Shown here: positions 11,404 through 23,419 of the stretch, piece by piece
How the letters are laid out: each line of letters starts with the position of its first letter
Position numbering within the stretch: the stretch's first letter is position 1
Source of the DNA: Symsagittifera roscoffensis
Lineage: Eukaryota; Xenacoelomorpha; Acoela; Convolutidae
Length of the DNA stretch: 64,000 nt
Direction of reading: 5' to 3'
NCBI RefSeq assembly: GCF_963678635.1
Contig: NC_087067.1
Location: 47,108,001 to 47,172,000 of the forward strand
Made by a program: the position numbers and the translations under genes
The notes under the pieces: generated by a model
Seen by the model: only the letters and a program-made list of their open reading frames with translations
Databases searched by the model: none
Told to the model about the DNA's origin: nothing

Positions 11404-11745
11404 ATGTGGTTCCTGCGAATCGCTGAGGCGCAAGTGGTAGGCCTTAACAGTCCTGGTGAGGATAGTTCGATTGTATTATCTCCCCACATTCCAGACTGTG
11501 TGAATTTGTTGCGACTTTTGTATTATCTCCCCACATTCCAGACTGTTTCAATTTGTCGCGAATTTTTTTTGCGACTCAAGGCCATTTGTTTGCGTCCAGA
11601 ACTTTCACGTGGTACCACTGTTGCAACCGAATTGGGTCAGGCTGTACTAGAACTGAAGCTAGAGGTCAATCAATGCAATGGCATGGGATCGAACTCATTA
11701 TCTGACGATTTCAAAGTGAACGCCTTACCACTATGATAAATGCCT
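11404..11745 (+). other. Two tRNA-like (Pol III box) modules facing each other
   Basis: On the plus strand, GAGGCGCAAGTGGTAGGC at about 11424-11441 resembles an A box and GATAGTTCGATTG at about 11461-11473 resembles a B box. On the minus strand, TCATAGTGGTAAGGCG (11736-11721) and GAGTTCGATCCC (11695-11684) form a better pair, with a five-base stem GGCAT/ATGCC bracketing them. Stems of a full cloverleaf do not pair well, so these are tRNA pseudogenes or a tRNA-derived SINE-like element rather than working tRNA genes. A 40-bp direct repeat (TATTATCTCCCCACATTCCAGACTG...) lies between them at 11475 and 11520. Confidence 0.5.
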
Positions 11746-11759
11746 TCATTTCCCTAAGC

Positions 11760-12419
11760 AGAAGTTATGGGGGTTCAGGAAAATTTAACGCTCGATGTAA
11801 TTAATTCCGTTCAGACCTTGTTCCAAATAAAATCAGGGAAGCTAATTGGTCAAATAATTGCGTTATGAGACGCTGAAAGCGTCACCTAGTACTAATCTTC
11901 TGCCTTTTTACCCCATAATATTTTTCCCCCACCAACTTCTACACCAAAAGTTTTTAAAACTCCAAAATTTTTCCCCTTAGAACTTTTACCCCTTCAAACT
12001 ATTTTACTCCGCTTTAATCCGGTTTTTGACAGTCTAAAAGTCTTAGGAATCTAAAACATGAGTATTAATTGCGTCTGAAAAAAAAATTGAAATTTTATGG
12101 CATTGTATTCAATTAATTAGTGTCTGATCGAATCGAAACTGATTAACCTGAAAACCTTTTTTCATTCTACAACTGTTTTATTTTTGTGTCTAGTGAGATG
12201 AGGCTTTTCAGCTAAATTTTAGAGCGCTGGTAAATTAGGCCTGAAATACTACTGTTCTTTTCAAGAAAACCTTGCCAAAATTAAATCATAAAATTTTTTC
12301 TATCTAGTTTTTTTGTGATTTTTTTTGTTTTGTTTTCAGAACTTTTTGTTCGCAAAAACAGTCAATTTGAAGCTCAGTTTCACAGTTTAACTTAAATTTT
12401 TTTTCTAACTATCGCATGC
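11760..12419. other. Non-coding stretch, nothing supported
   Basis: AT-rich with a local run of CCCC-containing short segments (11900-12010). No coding potential or repeat structure was identified. Confidence 0.4.
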
Positions 12420-14592
12420 TCGCTTGCTTTATTGTTGTAGATTTAGGGGATTGCTTCTCTAGTTACGTTCACACACTCTAACTTAACGGCACCGCATTGT
12501 GGTTCATTTGCTAATGGATTCAGCGGGCGACCGGTGTTCACTACTATCTTTCATCCCGAAAGGGTTAAGTTGTTGGCAAACATTGCGTACTGTAATCTGT
12601 TACTAGCCCCCTTCGTGTACTGCTCTTGAGGTTATCTCTTCCACTCTCACGATCGCAAGAATTTCCAGTTGTAATTATTTTCTGATCAAAATTGGTCCAA
12701 ATACAGAATGCTCGAAAAGGCCAAATGATATTCTAATAATCTCAATTAAAACAATCAGCAGTAAATCAACGCAATTGCTTTATCCAAATTCAAAACCCAA
12801 TTAACTTAATTAACAGTTCTCTTTTTCTAGAGAATCCTAATTAACGAAATACACACAGTAGTTGCGCACAGTTACTCTGTTCGACCTGCTAAAAATATTA
12901 GTGTCACTACGGATTACGATTCCCTTGAATTACTTCAAATTATCCCTTTAACTTCAAAGTTTCTTGTTTTCTTACTCTGAGAACCAACTATACTCTAACT
13001 TCGCTATAATTATGCTTCTTGAGGGTTGACTAAATGGTAATCTCTATATAATTTTCTACTTGAGTTTCATCTATAGTTAGCGTTATGGTCGTCCCCGCAA
13101 GTCCTAATATTTACTCAAGTACTTGTTTCACATGATCTTAACTGAATTCTTCCTCTGGCGACACTAGTCTTAAATTCCAAGTTCTTCATAAATATCTCTC
13201 ACTAAATTGTGCAAATTTTAAGTTCAATTTCACCTCTCAACCGAGTTCTGTTTAATTGACCAGTCTCTTATAGTTTTTATTCAATTATCCCATTGTCGTT
13301 CCGACCTCATGAGGGTAGGGGTGGACACTTTCTATAGATCGCTACTTCATTCCAAGCATCTAACATTCAGATCTGTACTTTAATCAAATCCCATTTATTA
13401 GGGGTCAAAACTTTGCTAAAAAGCTACCTTTGGGGAGCTGGTTAATTATCCCGTCCAATCAGGTTATTTAGAAAACCTATTTTGTAGACTACGCTCGTGT
13501 TATCGCTAATTTCCCCTCGGACTATTTTTCTTTATTCTGATTGAATTTCTAGTATTAGTGCATACGCCAAGCTAAGTTGAACCCAAAGTTTACCAAGTCC
13601 ACTTTAGTTAGTTCTACTATTTCAATGTCATAATGTAAAAGCTATATCTCTTTTAACTTTTACCTCATTTTCCAGTAGGTAGATTCCCTCTCAATTACAA
13701 GTAAGTTGACCGAACTTTGTTCCCAAGGTTTAGTGGTTGGGGAGTACGCCACTTTCCTTTGTTAATCTTAGATTTTCTGTGCAATTTTAGTTCTAAACGC
13801 CCAAACGTCATTTAAAGGTCACGCCGGAGTCAACCGGCGTCAAATTTCCATGTTCAAGTTGAGAATCCTATAGGGGTTCTATCAACCAAGTTGCATCCAT
13901 ATTCCGTACCTCCCAAGTTATCTTATTTCTAAGGTCCATTATCAATTTTCCCGGGAAAAGGCTATTAAAACCAGAAAGAGTTTCCGGAGAGGTTTTACTC
14001 ACCAGTGGTCTTTTTCCGAGGTTGGTGAATAAAGTCTCTTGCAGCCATGAAGTCGATATGCCCTCGCTCATTATTTTGCGTAATTTTCCATTTCCGGTTT
14101 AAGGGGTGGTTGCCCTAAGAGCTAATAAATACCGGTCCAACCGCTGGATTTGGCACAAATTATAACACCTGATGTACATCGTTACTACCTGTAAATGATA
14201 TCTCAAAGTTCTAACTCTCTGCAATCCGGAAGTCGAGTTGGGGACTATTTGCATAGGGCTTAGCACCGAAACTAGAGTTTCATGGGGTCTGGGGTTCTAA
14301 GCTTATGCCTCACCCGACTAGGTCTATAACATAAAAATGTTTTTGTTCCATTCCAACCGCTAGTTGTAACCGAGTTCTAATAAGGCTATTTGCACTTCGG
14401 TGAACCGTTATCACTTTTTACAAGGAGGTCCAGGGGGTCTAGATTTTTTGCATTATGGGGTCGAATCATCTCTACTATCCGTCCCCTGAGTTTCATAAAA
14501 TTAGCTTCCTCAGTTTCCATTGGGGGGGGGGGTTATCACAATTGGTACCTTTTGAAAATCCTTCCTAGTCTTTGTTTGTTTTGATCACTGAT
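12420..14592. other. Unexplained ~2.2-kb island of balanced base composition
   Basis: Between about 12420 and 14590 the sequence loses the A/T homopolymers typical of its surroundings and has more even base use on both strands. No frame longer than about 67 codons exists. Small frames at 13868-14071 (minus) and 14390-14584 (plus) have no convincing character. It ends next to an 11-base G tract (14522-14532). It might be an old LTR, a long non-coding RNA gene or a foreign insertion. None of these is shown by the sequence. Confidence 0.4.
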
Positions 14593-15738
14593 CCTGCAAT
14601 TACTTTGCTTTAATTACGCGTGATTAGGATTCACAATGAAAAAGTTTTGCTGAAAAATTTTTTAATGTTCAAATCACGTGTCTATGTCACTCGAACTTTG
14701 TCGATTATTTGTGGTGTCTGATAGTTCTGAGAAAAAAAAGTTTATAAATTGAAGTAAAACAAACCAAAAGACAAAATTTCTATGGGCGGAACAACTATGA
14801 TCACTTTATGTAAAGGTATGAAAACTTGCTAGTTGTCGTCAATAAAAAACAATTTCTCAAATTATTTAACGATGATCAAAAACTAGAATGTGTGTTGTAA
14901 AAAATGGTGACGCAAAAAAGCACATAATGAGAACTTAGAAAAGTAGCAATTAGAAAGGGGTTTTATTTCGAGTTTCGTCCTTTTTTTCTGACAGTTTGGA
15001 AGGAGCGGAGGTTATTTTTGCTCAGTTTGCTCAGCCCGTTGATTACCTTAAACGAATATGTGGGAAAAAATAAAATCGGGGTTTTCTCCGGAATACATTT
15101 AATCTTTGTTTGACAACTCCGACAGTTGCTGAAAATTGCTGATACCGATAAATATTGATGAAATTTGGCGCTAAACACATGCAATTATCTGGCAAATTCT
15201 TGCAAAATTCTTGCAAGGTTCTTGGTCAGCTGCATGCATTAATTGTCGAGATAAATTGTACACAGGCTGCAATATAACCAAGGTTGTTGCAAATTAACTA
15301 ACCAGAATCTTGCTACATCTTGCAAGATGAAAATATAGTTCGCAAGAATTTGAGATAGAAACATTTCAACACATTTAATTCACACAGTTCCAAACTAGCC
15401 CTATCCAATTACAAAAGCCAAAAAAGCGCAAAAATGTGATGTCCCGCATCCAGTTTCGAGCGTTAATAATCGATTATGATGTGATTTTAGTACCATTCTT
15501 ACAAAAGTTGAGAAAAAATTAATTTTAACCAATTAATAATCGATGCGGGCTTTCCTAGTTTAGTTGTTAGATTTTTCCCAGCTGAATATAAACATTCATC
15601 CATTTCCCTTAAATTGGGTTACATTTGATAAAAACCGCCAATTAGGATTTGTTCTGGAAATTCAAAGAGCTTTAACCTCACTGGTTTTTTTCTTCGAAAC
15701 TCGAAAGTTAAAACAATGAACATTTTCATGATTTTTTT
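14593..15738. other. AT-rich, nothing supported
   Basis: No coding frame, repeat array or RNA gene could be supported. The minus-strand frame at 14963-15184 has no exon signals. Confidence 0.4.
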
Positions 15739-16038
15739 TTGGTTTTATTGAGATTTCTTACATTTTTACAATCTGATGTTGCGCTGTTTATTATAGTTCT
15801 AATGTTGATAATTGGAGCATCTGTGGCTAGTGGATGTTATGCAGCTGTAATTTCGTACGCAATTTATGTCACGAAATCTGATGATCTATTTGAAGAAAAG
15901 ATGAAGTCGAGTCCCAACTCAGCCCGATTTTTATCCTTCTTACTTCACCGCCTGGTCCTGACAGCATCACTAGAACAAACAGAAGCATTCAATTCTCTCT
16001 GTCTTCCCAATTTTGCAAATTCGACAGGTCAGATGTGA
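15739..16038 (+). CDS. Possible small single-pass membrane protein or exon
   Basis: A 99-codon frame with one clear hydrophobic segment (residues ~13-43, LFIIVLMLIIGASVASG then SYAIYV) followed by a charged stretch and a Ser/Leu-rich tail. GC content is higher than the flanks, which favours coding. The residues after the membrane span (TKSDDLFEEKMK) look like a juxtamembrane region. The start is uncertain and the first residues come from T-rich sequence, so this may be an exon entered after an acceptor near 15770. No family is recognised. It resembles the 98-aa microprotein at 40934-41230 only in being short with one membrane span. Confidence 0.35.
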   Translation: MVLLRFLTFLQSDVALFIIVLMLIIGASVASGCYAAVISYAIYVTKSDDLFEEKMKSSPNSARFLSFLLHRLVLTASLEQTEAFNSLCLPNFANSTGQM

Positions 16039-16479
16039 CTTTTTCAGAGTCATGAACGTAGTGAATACCCTTATATAGGTATTGGTGATTTTTTTCAGGA
16101 AAGAGTCTTAAATTTCCTTCACGCTAAAATTTGTTTTTTTTTTTGCGGTTTGGTTTTGGCTTTCATTCTAAGCTCACCTCATTTTTTTAAGCTGAAAAAA
16201 AGGCAAATTCCACGGTCGAACAGCAAAAGTGTAAAAATCAGGCAAAAAGTGATCCGAAAATGCCCAGTTTTCCCAGCGGAATAAAAAGTTACCAATGTTT
16301 TCTCAAATTGGGCTATTTTTGTCAAAAATGGGTCAAACACAAGTGTCATTAGAGTAGAATAATTTGTTTAGTTTAGATTGTGTTTGGGGGAAAGTTGAAA
16401 AGTTAAGAAAAAACTTTTAATGGTCCTTACGAGGCCAAGCTGTGCACTGGATAGGAGCACAATTTTGTGTCTGCATGTT

Positions 16480-16800
16480 CCTGGATTCCAGAGAAAAGTC
16501 CTAAATATGTTCCAAAATCTAAGTGGATTCCACAAACAAAATTTCAGTGGATTCCGCATACATATACCTGTAACGTAAACTTCGTCGGCAGATTTGTTTT
16601 GTTGCGGATTCCGCAACAAGCAAATATAGCTAGTTGTTCTGGATTCAGCAACTGTGAGTGGATTCCGCAAAATGTAAGTGGAAATCGCAAATGCAAGTGG
16701 AATCCGCAAAATTTGTATGCTGAATCCGCAAATGTAAGCGGATTCCGCAAAATGTAAAGGGACTCCACAAATTGTAAGTGGATTCCGCATTTTTGTTTAT
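16480..16800 (+). repeat. Minisatellite of GTGGATTCCGCAAAATGTAA units
   Basis: Ten or so degenerate copies of a ~20-24-bp unit built on GCGGATTCCGC or a variant, an 11-base near-palindrome. Open frames on both strands here (for example 16368-16790 minus) simply read the repeat. The same core recurs at 28240, 31110, 36800-37140 and 37560-37610. Confidence 0.9.
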
Positions 16801-16929
16801 CACTGAACTTGCGTATGAACAATTAAAAGCTAAAGGTGGAATATTTGATTTATTATATATAGGAACTTGAACGCAAAAGGATTTATCCATTTGTCAGTGG
16901 AATCCACAAACCAATCTTAAAACATTGGT

Positions 16930-17215
16930 TAAATATGCGGTTTGAAATGGCTGTTCAGGGTTTGAAATGGCGTTTCATGTTTGAAATGGGGGCAAGTCAC
17001 TCATCAGTATTTGAGATGAGATGGTTCAGTTATGGTTAAGAAATCATCATCAATATTTGAAATGAGATGGTTGAGTTTGAAATGGCAGCTAAGTCACTCA
17101 TCAGTATTTGAGATGAGATGGTTCAGAAATTATCATCGCACTCATCAGTTTTTGAGATGAGTTGTTTCAATTGGTTCAGAAATTATCATCGCACTCATCA
17201 GCATTTCAATGGCTC
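16930..17215 (+). repeat. Tandem repeats of TTTGAAATGG / ACTCATCAGTATTTGAGATG
   Basis: Three TTTGAAATGG units at 16938-16988, then at least four units of a ~48-60-bp repeat containing CACTCATCAGTATTTGAGAT and GAAATTATCATCG. No gene is present here. Confidence 0.85.
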
Positions 17216-17376
17216 ACTATGGTTTTCATAGTCTGGTGTTTGTGTGGAAATATTTGTCTCCTCGGCTGTTTTTGCTGTTTCTGAATCCTTTACCTCGATC
17301 ACACCACCATCGTCAAAGCGTCTTTGTTGTCTTAATGGCTCACTATGGTACTCGTAGTGTGGTGTGTTTGTTGAAT
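17209..17376 (+). repeat. Direct repeat, two copies 127 bp apart
   Basis: AATGGCTCACTATGGTTTTC at ~17208 and AATGGCTCACTATGGTACTC at ~17335 start two ~40-bp near-identical segments (each continuing TAGTSTGGTG). Read on the minus strand they give a doubled peptide ending HSEPLR/HSEPLK, but coding is not otherwise supported. Confidence 0.75.
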
Positions 17377-17479
17377 TTTTCTCCAGACAAAATCTGCGTT
17401 TACCTCTTTTATTGAAGTTAATTTTCTCTTTCCACAACTTTGTACTCGAATCGTTTTACGTGTTTGGATTCTCGTGTTT

Positions 17480-18640
17480 GAGCGTAATTAAAATAAAAGC
17501 TTCCACAGAGTCAAGTGGAGTATTTTTTTCCGGACAAACGAAGGGTGTAATACTTTCGAACTGCAGACTTGAAAGGAAAACAAATATTTTGTCAGCTGAA
17601 GAGTGCGAAGAATAACAGCACCGAATGGTTCTCTCAGACACTGCTTTAACCAATCTCCCAGGCATTATCTCGTTTTAAGCGAAGAACATTGTAGTTGGAA
17701 TGATTCTAAGCACTTCTGGACTTAGGAAGACCGGCTTGCAATTCAGTTTTAAGTTCGCACACGCAGACGACGGCTTGGAGAAATGGATTTTGGTAGTTTC
17801 GCGATCTAAGGTGAGCCGATTTTGATTTGCGAGTTTTGTTACAATATTTGGCCTCATTATTTTGAAATAAACAGTGCCATGCGGACTTGGCTTGAAAGAT
17901 GGCTGAAAGACAGCTCTACTTACAAGGTATGAAATTGGAATCTGTTTTGCAAAACGTTGTGTCGATGTAAATTTTATCAAAATTATGAACAGCAGCTTCT
18001 TGTAAATTATCAAAAGATGTTTGATTCGCTTCGAATGACCAACTTCCCATCTGAAATCGCCAGTAAAAAGAAAATATTTTTCTTTAAAACTAGTAAGAAC
18101 GTTACTGAACCTGGGCAGTGGTCTGCAGGAATAAAAGTGACAGTTAAGGTATGAGTCTCGTCTCCTTCCAAGTTGTCTCATTATCTGAAACCAGAGGTAC
18201 TATAAATGGGGTTAAGTGAACATAAAGCGGCAATGCTCTCAACAAAGCAGGCGAAACTTTATGACAATAAATTTTCAAATTTTAGTGTTTTAACCTTTCG
18301 GAGTGCTCAGGCTCATTAAGGCCCACCATGTGATTTGTATGACAGTGCGAAAGAAAATTTACCGTAATTTGAGGTTGTCACCATTGAAACGATCAATTGA
18401 AACCCCAAAAAACTCTGATATTGGACCGGCAAATTGTGACATAATTATAGAAGGGAAAAAGAGGTATGAACAGTGAGTTAAGCAATGAGGATTGAAAATA
18501 CATTTCTATAGTTTTTAAGAAAGGAGAAGACCACCACATTCTGATCGTCATGAGCCCGTTTTGAGTGTAAGCATCTATCCTTGGTTCAATTATACGGCCA
18601 AAACTTTTATCATTTGGGCGAATAATTAAGATTACGCGAG
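17480..18640 (+). pseudogene. Unknown multi-exon gene remnant
   Basis: Several plus-strand stretches look like exons. One runs about 17505-17680 (Ser/Gly-rich, with an in-frame TAA at 17612). One starts at an ATG near 17701 and ends at a good donor (TCTAAG/GTGAGC, ~17810). One is 17957-18149, ending AAG/GTATGAG and reading ...SEIASKKKIFFFKTSKN. One is 18350-18451, ending AAAGAG/GTATGA. Another lies around 18505-18560 (EDHHILIVM). Codon choice is balanced there, unlike the flanks. Joining the exons needs weak acceptors and meets stops, so the gene looks broken. The family is not recognised. Confidence 0.4.
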
Positions 18641-18784
18641 GTGATCCGAAAAACAATTACAATTAGCTTCAATAGAGCCAATTTTCTCAAATCAAAAAAA
18701 AATATTCGGGAGTTTTAAATAAACTAAATAAATTACAAAAAATAAACAATTTCAATGATATGTGCACCAATATAGAAAGATTTC

Positions 18785-19640
18785 ACATCAGGAAGCACAG
18801 TAGGAAGCACAGTAGGAAGCACAGCAGTTGTGGTACAAAAGCCTAAATAATTAAAGTTTTATAGATTCATTGATAAGGGCTGATATGAGTCTAATGTGAA
18901 GCATACTGTGGTTGACTGATTGGTAGGGTGATAAAGTGACTCTGGCTGAGTGACTCTGATAAAGCTGGTACTCTGATAAAGCTGGCAATCTGATAAGTAG
19001 GGCATTCGTTTGTTTAGCATTCCTCCTCATCGTCAGTCTAATTACTGATAAGTAGAAAATCATTACTGATAAGTAGATGATACTGGGCGAGCGCTGTTGT
19101 GTGACGGCTAAAAAAACAGTCTTCTAATAAACTAATCAATGAATATTTTTGCAACATATTTTGAGATTTAAGAATTTGAGCCTTTACTGATAAGTGAGGC
19201 ATACTGTCTGCAGAGCATACTGAAGGGTACGAACGCTGATGAGATGAGGCATAATGTAGCATAAGGTGTAGCATAATGAGGCATACTGTAGCATAATGAG
19301 GCATACTGTAGCATAATGAGGCATACTGTAGCATAATGAGGCATACTGTAGCATAATTTGTATAAAGCATACTAAAGGGTACGAGTGCTGATGACTGACG
19401 GCTAAAAAAAGTTTTCTAATAAAATAGTCATAAAATATATTTTAAAAAAATATTTTAACATTCGATGTTTGGAACACTTACTGATAAATGACATACTTTA
19501 GCATACTGTCTGTAGGGCACTCTAGGGTACGAGCGCTGATGAGGCATACTGTAGCATAATGTAGCATAATGAGGCATACTGTAGCAAGTGAGGCATACTG
19601 TAGCATAATGTCTGTAGAGCATACTGAAGAGTACGAGTGC
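18785..19640 (+). repeat. Minisatellites: GGAAGCACAGTA and 20-bp GCATACTGTAGCATAATGAG
   Basis: Three copies of AGGAAGCACAGT lie at 18791-18825. Perfect 20-bp units GCATAATGAGGCATACTGTA run from about 19241 to 19360, with variants at 19540-19620. Larger blocks containing AAAAACAGTCTTCTAATAAA and GGGTACGAGYGCTGATGA recur near 19105, 19400 and 19655, so the array has a higher-order period of ~280 bp. Open frames here read the repeat (LCYSMPHYAT). Confidence 0.9.
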
Positions 19641-19789
19641 TGATGAGTCATGGCTAAAAACAGTTTTCTAATAAAATAGTCATAAATAATACTTTAGTAA
19701 AATATTTTAAGATTTGAAATTTGCAACATATACGATGAATGACATACTGTAGCATACTGTCTTTCGTTATAAATTTTGAGACTTTGAAC

Positions 19790-22770
19790 CTTCTCGATGA
19801 GGGTCGGACCCCAGGCTGGGATGACCCAGCGGTTCTGGCGCGTCCTCGGCCCCGGGCCCGGCCTGGCAGGTCGTCATCACTCGAGGAGGAGGAGACCTCT
19901 TCGATTCGCCCATCCCAGACGACAGCGTGCCCGCGACTCCGCACGTAGGAGAATGCAAGAGCGTCCAAGACAATGCTCTTCTCCTCGTCACTGCCCGAGA
20001 GCAGTTCAAACTCGGAGACATTCCACAGTTGCTCCAGTTCCGACTCCGAGTCGGAGCCACGGTAAGGCACCACTGTCTCTACTTCAATCTGTGGTCTCTT
20101 CCTTCCTCATCTTCATCCTCGTCATTGGTATCCTCGTTCGTGTCAGAGGAACTGAACAAAGGTAAAACATGATCGATATGCAGATAGGGTTGGATGTTCT
20201 TTCGTGGTTTACATTGGGAAGGTTCAAAATAGTGGTCAAAGGTCGAAAAAAAAGGTTGTTCACATGGCACCAGGCTTAGTTAGTTTAACAAAAAACAAAG
20301 TCAAAAGTAATAGTTACCAGAGAATCCACGAATGGAAAAGCAGCAAGTCCCGCCGACAGAAGGGACACTTCGGCTCAGGCTCATCCTGTATCTTCATCCA
20401 GCATCTTAAACACAACTTGTGTGCAACGTCGCCATCGTGTATTTTGTAGAACTCCCGTCCATCGTCGCAGCATATAGGGCACATTTCAGCTTCTCCATTG
20501 GTGGCATTGATCATCTTTTCTGAAAATCAGTAATTCAGATAGTTAATAAGACTGCATTCTAAAAAATTGAATCGTATTTCAATTTATAGAAAAAAAAACT
20601 GTTTTTGAAATGTCTATTATTAAATCTAGTCATGTTGTACATATTCGTTGAAAAAACTGCACAGAATATATATTTCAAAAGTCTTCAGGCCCTTTTGAGA
20701 TTTGGAAAGGCAATGTCCCCCCATGGCAGCTCTCCGCATGACCCACGATAGCGTGGGAAGGGACTGTCCATCTCTTCTTCATTTGCCAGCCTTTCCTTAG
20801 TTGTTGGCTTAATTAACAAAATTATCAAAAGTTTGCATGAGAAGTTAAATTGAGTTTTTGGAATGAATTAAGCATTTCAGTATACGTATCAAAACTCAGA
20901 ATTGGGATCAATTGAGTATTTCAGTACATGCGATTAAACTGGGTGCAGTTTTTGGGATACGGGATTAAGTATTTTGGTATTTGGGATGAAATTCGGCCAG
21001 AAGTACGTAATTAAATTATTCTGGCAAGGTGGTTAGCAAAGGTTTTGTCGTACGACTTGAGAATTCTCCAGACCTCTTCCAGATTTTCTAAATGTTAAGG
21101 CGAGATCGCGTCTCTGGTGCTATAAAAAATCGTTCTATATATTCATTTATTTTGACAAAAATGTATCAGTTCAATCTTTGATACTAACCACAGATGCACC
21201 ATAAGCTCATTCAGAGCCAACATCGGAAAAGCAGGGTAGCAGCTGCTGAAGGGCTCTTCGTCTTTATGCTCATGTCGAAAAGCACTAGCAGCCATCAGCA
21301 GGTGTCCACAATGAATGAAATTGACACCCAGAGCCACTGACTCTGAATGCGTTTCAACCATGTGTATCATGCCAGCTGGCATAACAGGGGCCTGGCGCTC
21401 CGTCAGAACAACTTTCCGACACCCTCCAGCTTCACAGCAAGGGTCAATCCCGGGAAACACCGGTTTCCAACCCAGAGATTGTTGCATCAGATATTCCTGG
21501 AATATCTGCTTGTTGTTGACCGACGGGGCCATCAAATAAAATGTGTTGCAGCCTAAAAGAAAAAGAAACTATATGGAACAAATTTATATATTTCGTTGAA
21601 AAAATTGTTCACCAATCTTTGTTTAATCTTTCACTAAAAACTACATCACAGATGTACCGGAGAAGTCCTGGTGAAATGGTGTTATTGCACCAGCCTGCAA
21701 AAACAGCAGGTAGCTTGACTCCTTCGTCGGTACTTCTGTTTTCTCCTACTTTCTTTTCTGTATGTGTCCCAACGAACGTCCTTGACTGCTTTTGGGACAG
21801 AGAATTTATTGGCGGCCGACAAGGAAGCATCAGCATCAATGATATTCCATTGGCAGCCTTGATCGGAACAAAGTTTGAATACCAGCTGGCCTAATTGATC
21901 GTATATATTCCTAGGATTCAACACAAATAGGAGGTTAAAATTATTTGCAAATTGGAGTCTTTTTAGGAGTCTAATTACTTTACAAACTAATTCCCTTTCC
22001 TTTAAGATGTACCGTCTAGCTCTGAGTTCCTCGGGGTATTCCTTTAAAATTTCGTCAATGAAATTGTCCCCATACATTCGGCTGTCAAATTGGCAACTAT
22101 CCGCTAGTTGGCTTTTGAACCCCTTGATGTATTTAGCCGATGGAACTAACAAAGCTCCTTGTTGGCCAATAAACCAGTCTGACTGGATTCATTTGACAAA
22201 ATCAACCGCAGGCACGCACTGTATTAGACTTGAGGCAGCCATGATCTATTAAAATACCCAAAAAAGATGATCGAAATTTTATTATAACAATTTGAGCCAG
22301 TTTTAGGTTCAGATGCTTACTTGCGAAAGTCTCTCTCTTAGTTTGCGATGGTCAATTGGAGGTAACATGTCAATCTGACTGGCACTCGTGCTACAAGAGC
22401 TGCCTGAAACCACGGCAAAACTCTGCGGATTTTCCCTAAGAGCTTTTCGTTTCTGTATCCGCACCAGAGGAGGTCGTTCCTCAGTTCTCAGATCTGCTTC
22501 AACCAGACTTTGAAATGGCGAAATGGAGCCTGATAGAGGAAAGGGTGAAACGAACTCTGGTACGAGAGGACGTGGATCTGGCCTCAGACACGGTCCATTC
22601 GGTGCCTCGGGAAGCGATACCATCCTAATTTGCGCTGCGGGCGCACCGATTGGCAAATTGGTGCACCGATGGGTGGTTTCCGAGGTATGTTCATCGAAAG
22701 TAATTGTCCCTTCTGGAGCGGTAACTGTGGTACCAACAGTACCTGGAGCAGTGCCGGTGGAGCAGTGCAC
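19790..22770 (-). pseudogene. JmjC-domain plus RING-like multi-exon gene, broken
   Basis: Minus-strand exons can be followed from 22770 to about 19790. The first visible exon (22770-22321, donor GTAAGC) is Pro/Ser/Thr-rich. The second (from ~22246) is helical and has an in-frame TGA near 22190. Exon 21552-21189 (acceptor TTTTAG, donor GTTAGT) reads NTFYLMAPSVNN, then VMPAGMIHMVETHSESVALG and NFIHCGHLL. This matches the C-terminal half of KDM2/KDM7-type JmjC dioxygenases, including the distal iron-binding His. Exon 20519-20318 has a RING-like set (CPIC, HKLCLRC, CPFCRR) with the third ligand position unclear. The last exon is acidic (DEDEDEE, then a SSSSSDDD run) and shows a frameshift near 20085. 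The HxD iron motif was not found. Likely a former chromatin regulator. Confidence 0.65.
20318..20519 (-). other. RING-like zinc-finger exon of the JmjC gene
   Basis: The exon is bounded by a consensus acceptor (ATTTTCAG, 20520-20527) and a donor (GTAACT, 20317-20312). Ligands in order are Cys-x2-Cys, a His-containing loop, His-x2-Cys-x2-Cys and Cys-x2-Cys, as in RING-HC ubiquitin ligases. The usual third Cys before the His is not obvious (GDVAHKLC). Ubiquitin-ligase activity is therefore uncertain. Confidence 0.6.
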
Positions 22771-22789
22771 TTGATTTTTTCAGTAGATG

Positions 22790-23300
22790 GGCTTTTGCCA
22801 GTATATGGGATTATGTCAGTAATTGAGATTTTGTCGGTATTTGCGATTTTGTCAGTAATGGGATTTTGTCAGTATTTGGGATTTTGCAACTGCAAAAAAC
22901 TTGTCAGTATTTATTGAGATTTTCAACTGAGTTGAAACTTGTAATGTAAATTGGAACAACTGATCAGTATTTGAGATTGATTTGAACTGCAGCATGAACT
23001 ATTGAGATTTTGCAAAACTAGAACAAACTATTCCAGTTTTCAGGATGTACAATAGACTGCGTGGCGCCATTACACATTCCTTTCGGTCAAAATTTGAGAT
23101 TCTCAGTATTTGGGATAGGCTGCACGGCGCCATAACACATTTCTCCCCGTCAGGATTTGAGATATTACAAACCTCGAACGAACGACTACTTTAGTATTTG
23201 GGATGACAATAGACTGAACGGCGCCATTAACTCCTGTCAGTTTTGAGATTTTCAAACTAAACGGACTATTTCAGTATTTGGGGTGGGTTAATAAACTAAA
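22790..23300 (+). repeat. Dispersed TCAGTATTTGGGAT motifs
   Basis: TCAGTATTTGRGATT or TTTCAGTATTTGGG occurs at least nine times between 22790 and 23290, often with an AATAGACTGMACGGCGCCATTA segment (23049, 23126, 23208). It is a degenerate tandem array; no gene was seen. Confidence 0.75.
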
Positions 23301-23419
23301 CGGCTAACACATACATTTCAGTAACGATGATATAATTAGTGTTTTGTTTACTGGAAAAAATATTTCAGAAGATGAAAAAAGCAAAATGTTGGGCCATATA
23401 ACAGGAGAAATGAGGAGCG

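Noticed and set aside
12420..14592. Ribosomal RNA fragment
   Set aside because: No conserved rRNA core segment could be recognised despite the balanced composition.
16368..16822. Several 90-140-codon frames on both strands
   Set aside because: All run across the GCGGATTCCGC minisatellite; peptides are repeats such as RNPLTFC or CGIH.
19038..19370. 110-codon minus-strand frame with repeated YATVCLIML peptide
   Set aside because: Product of the perfect 20-bp GCATACTGTAGCATAATGAG array.
18785..19640. Possible CRISPR array
   Set aside because: The 20-bp units are directly adjacent without unique spacers, and the context is clearly eukaryotic.
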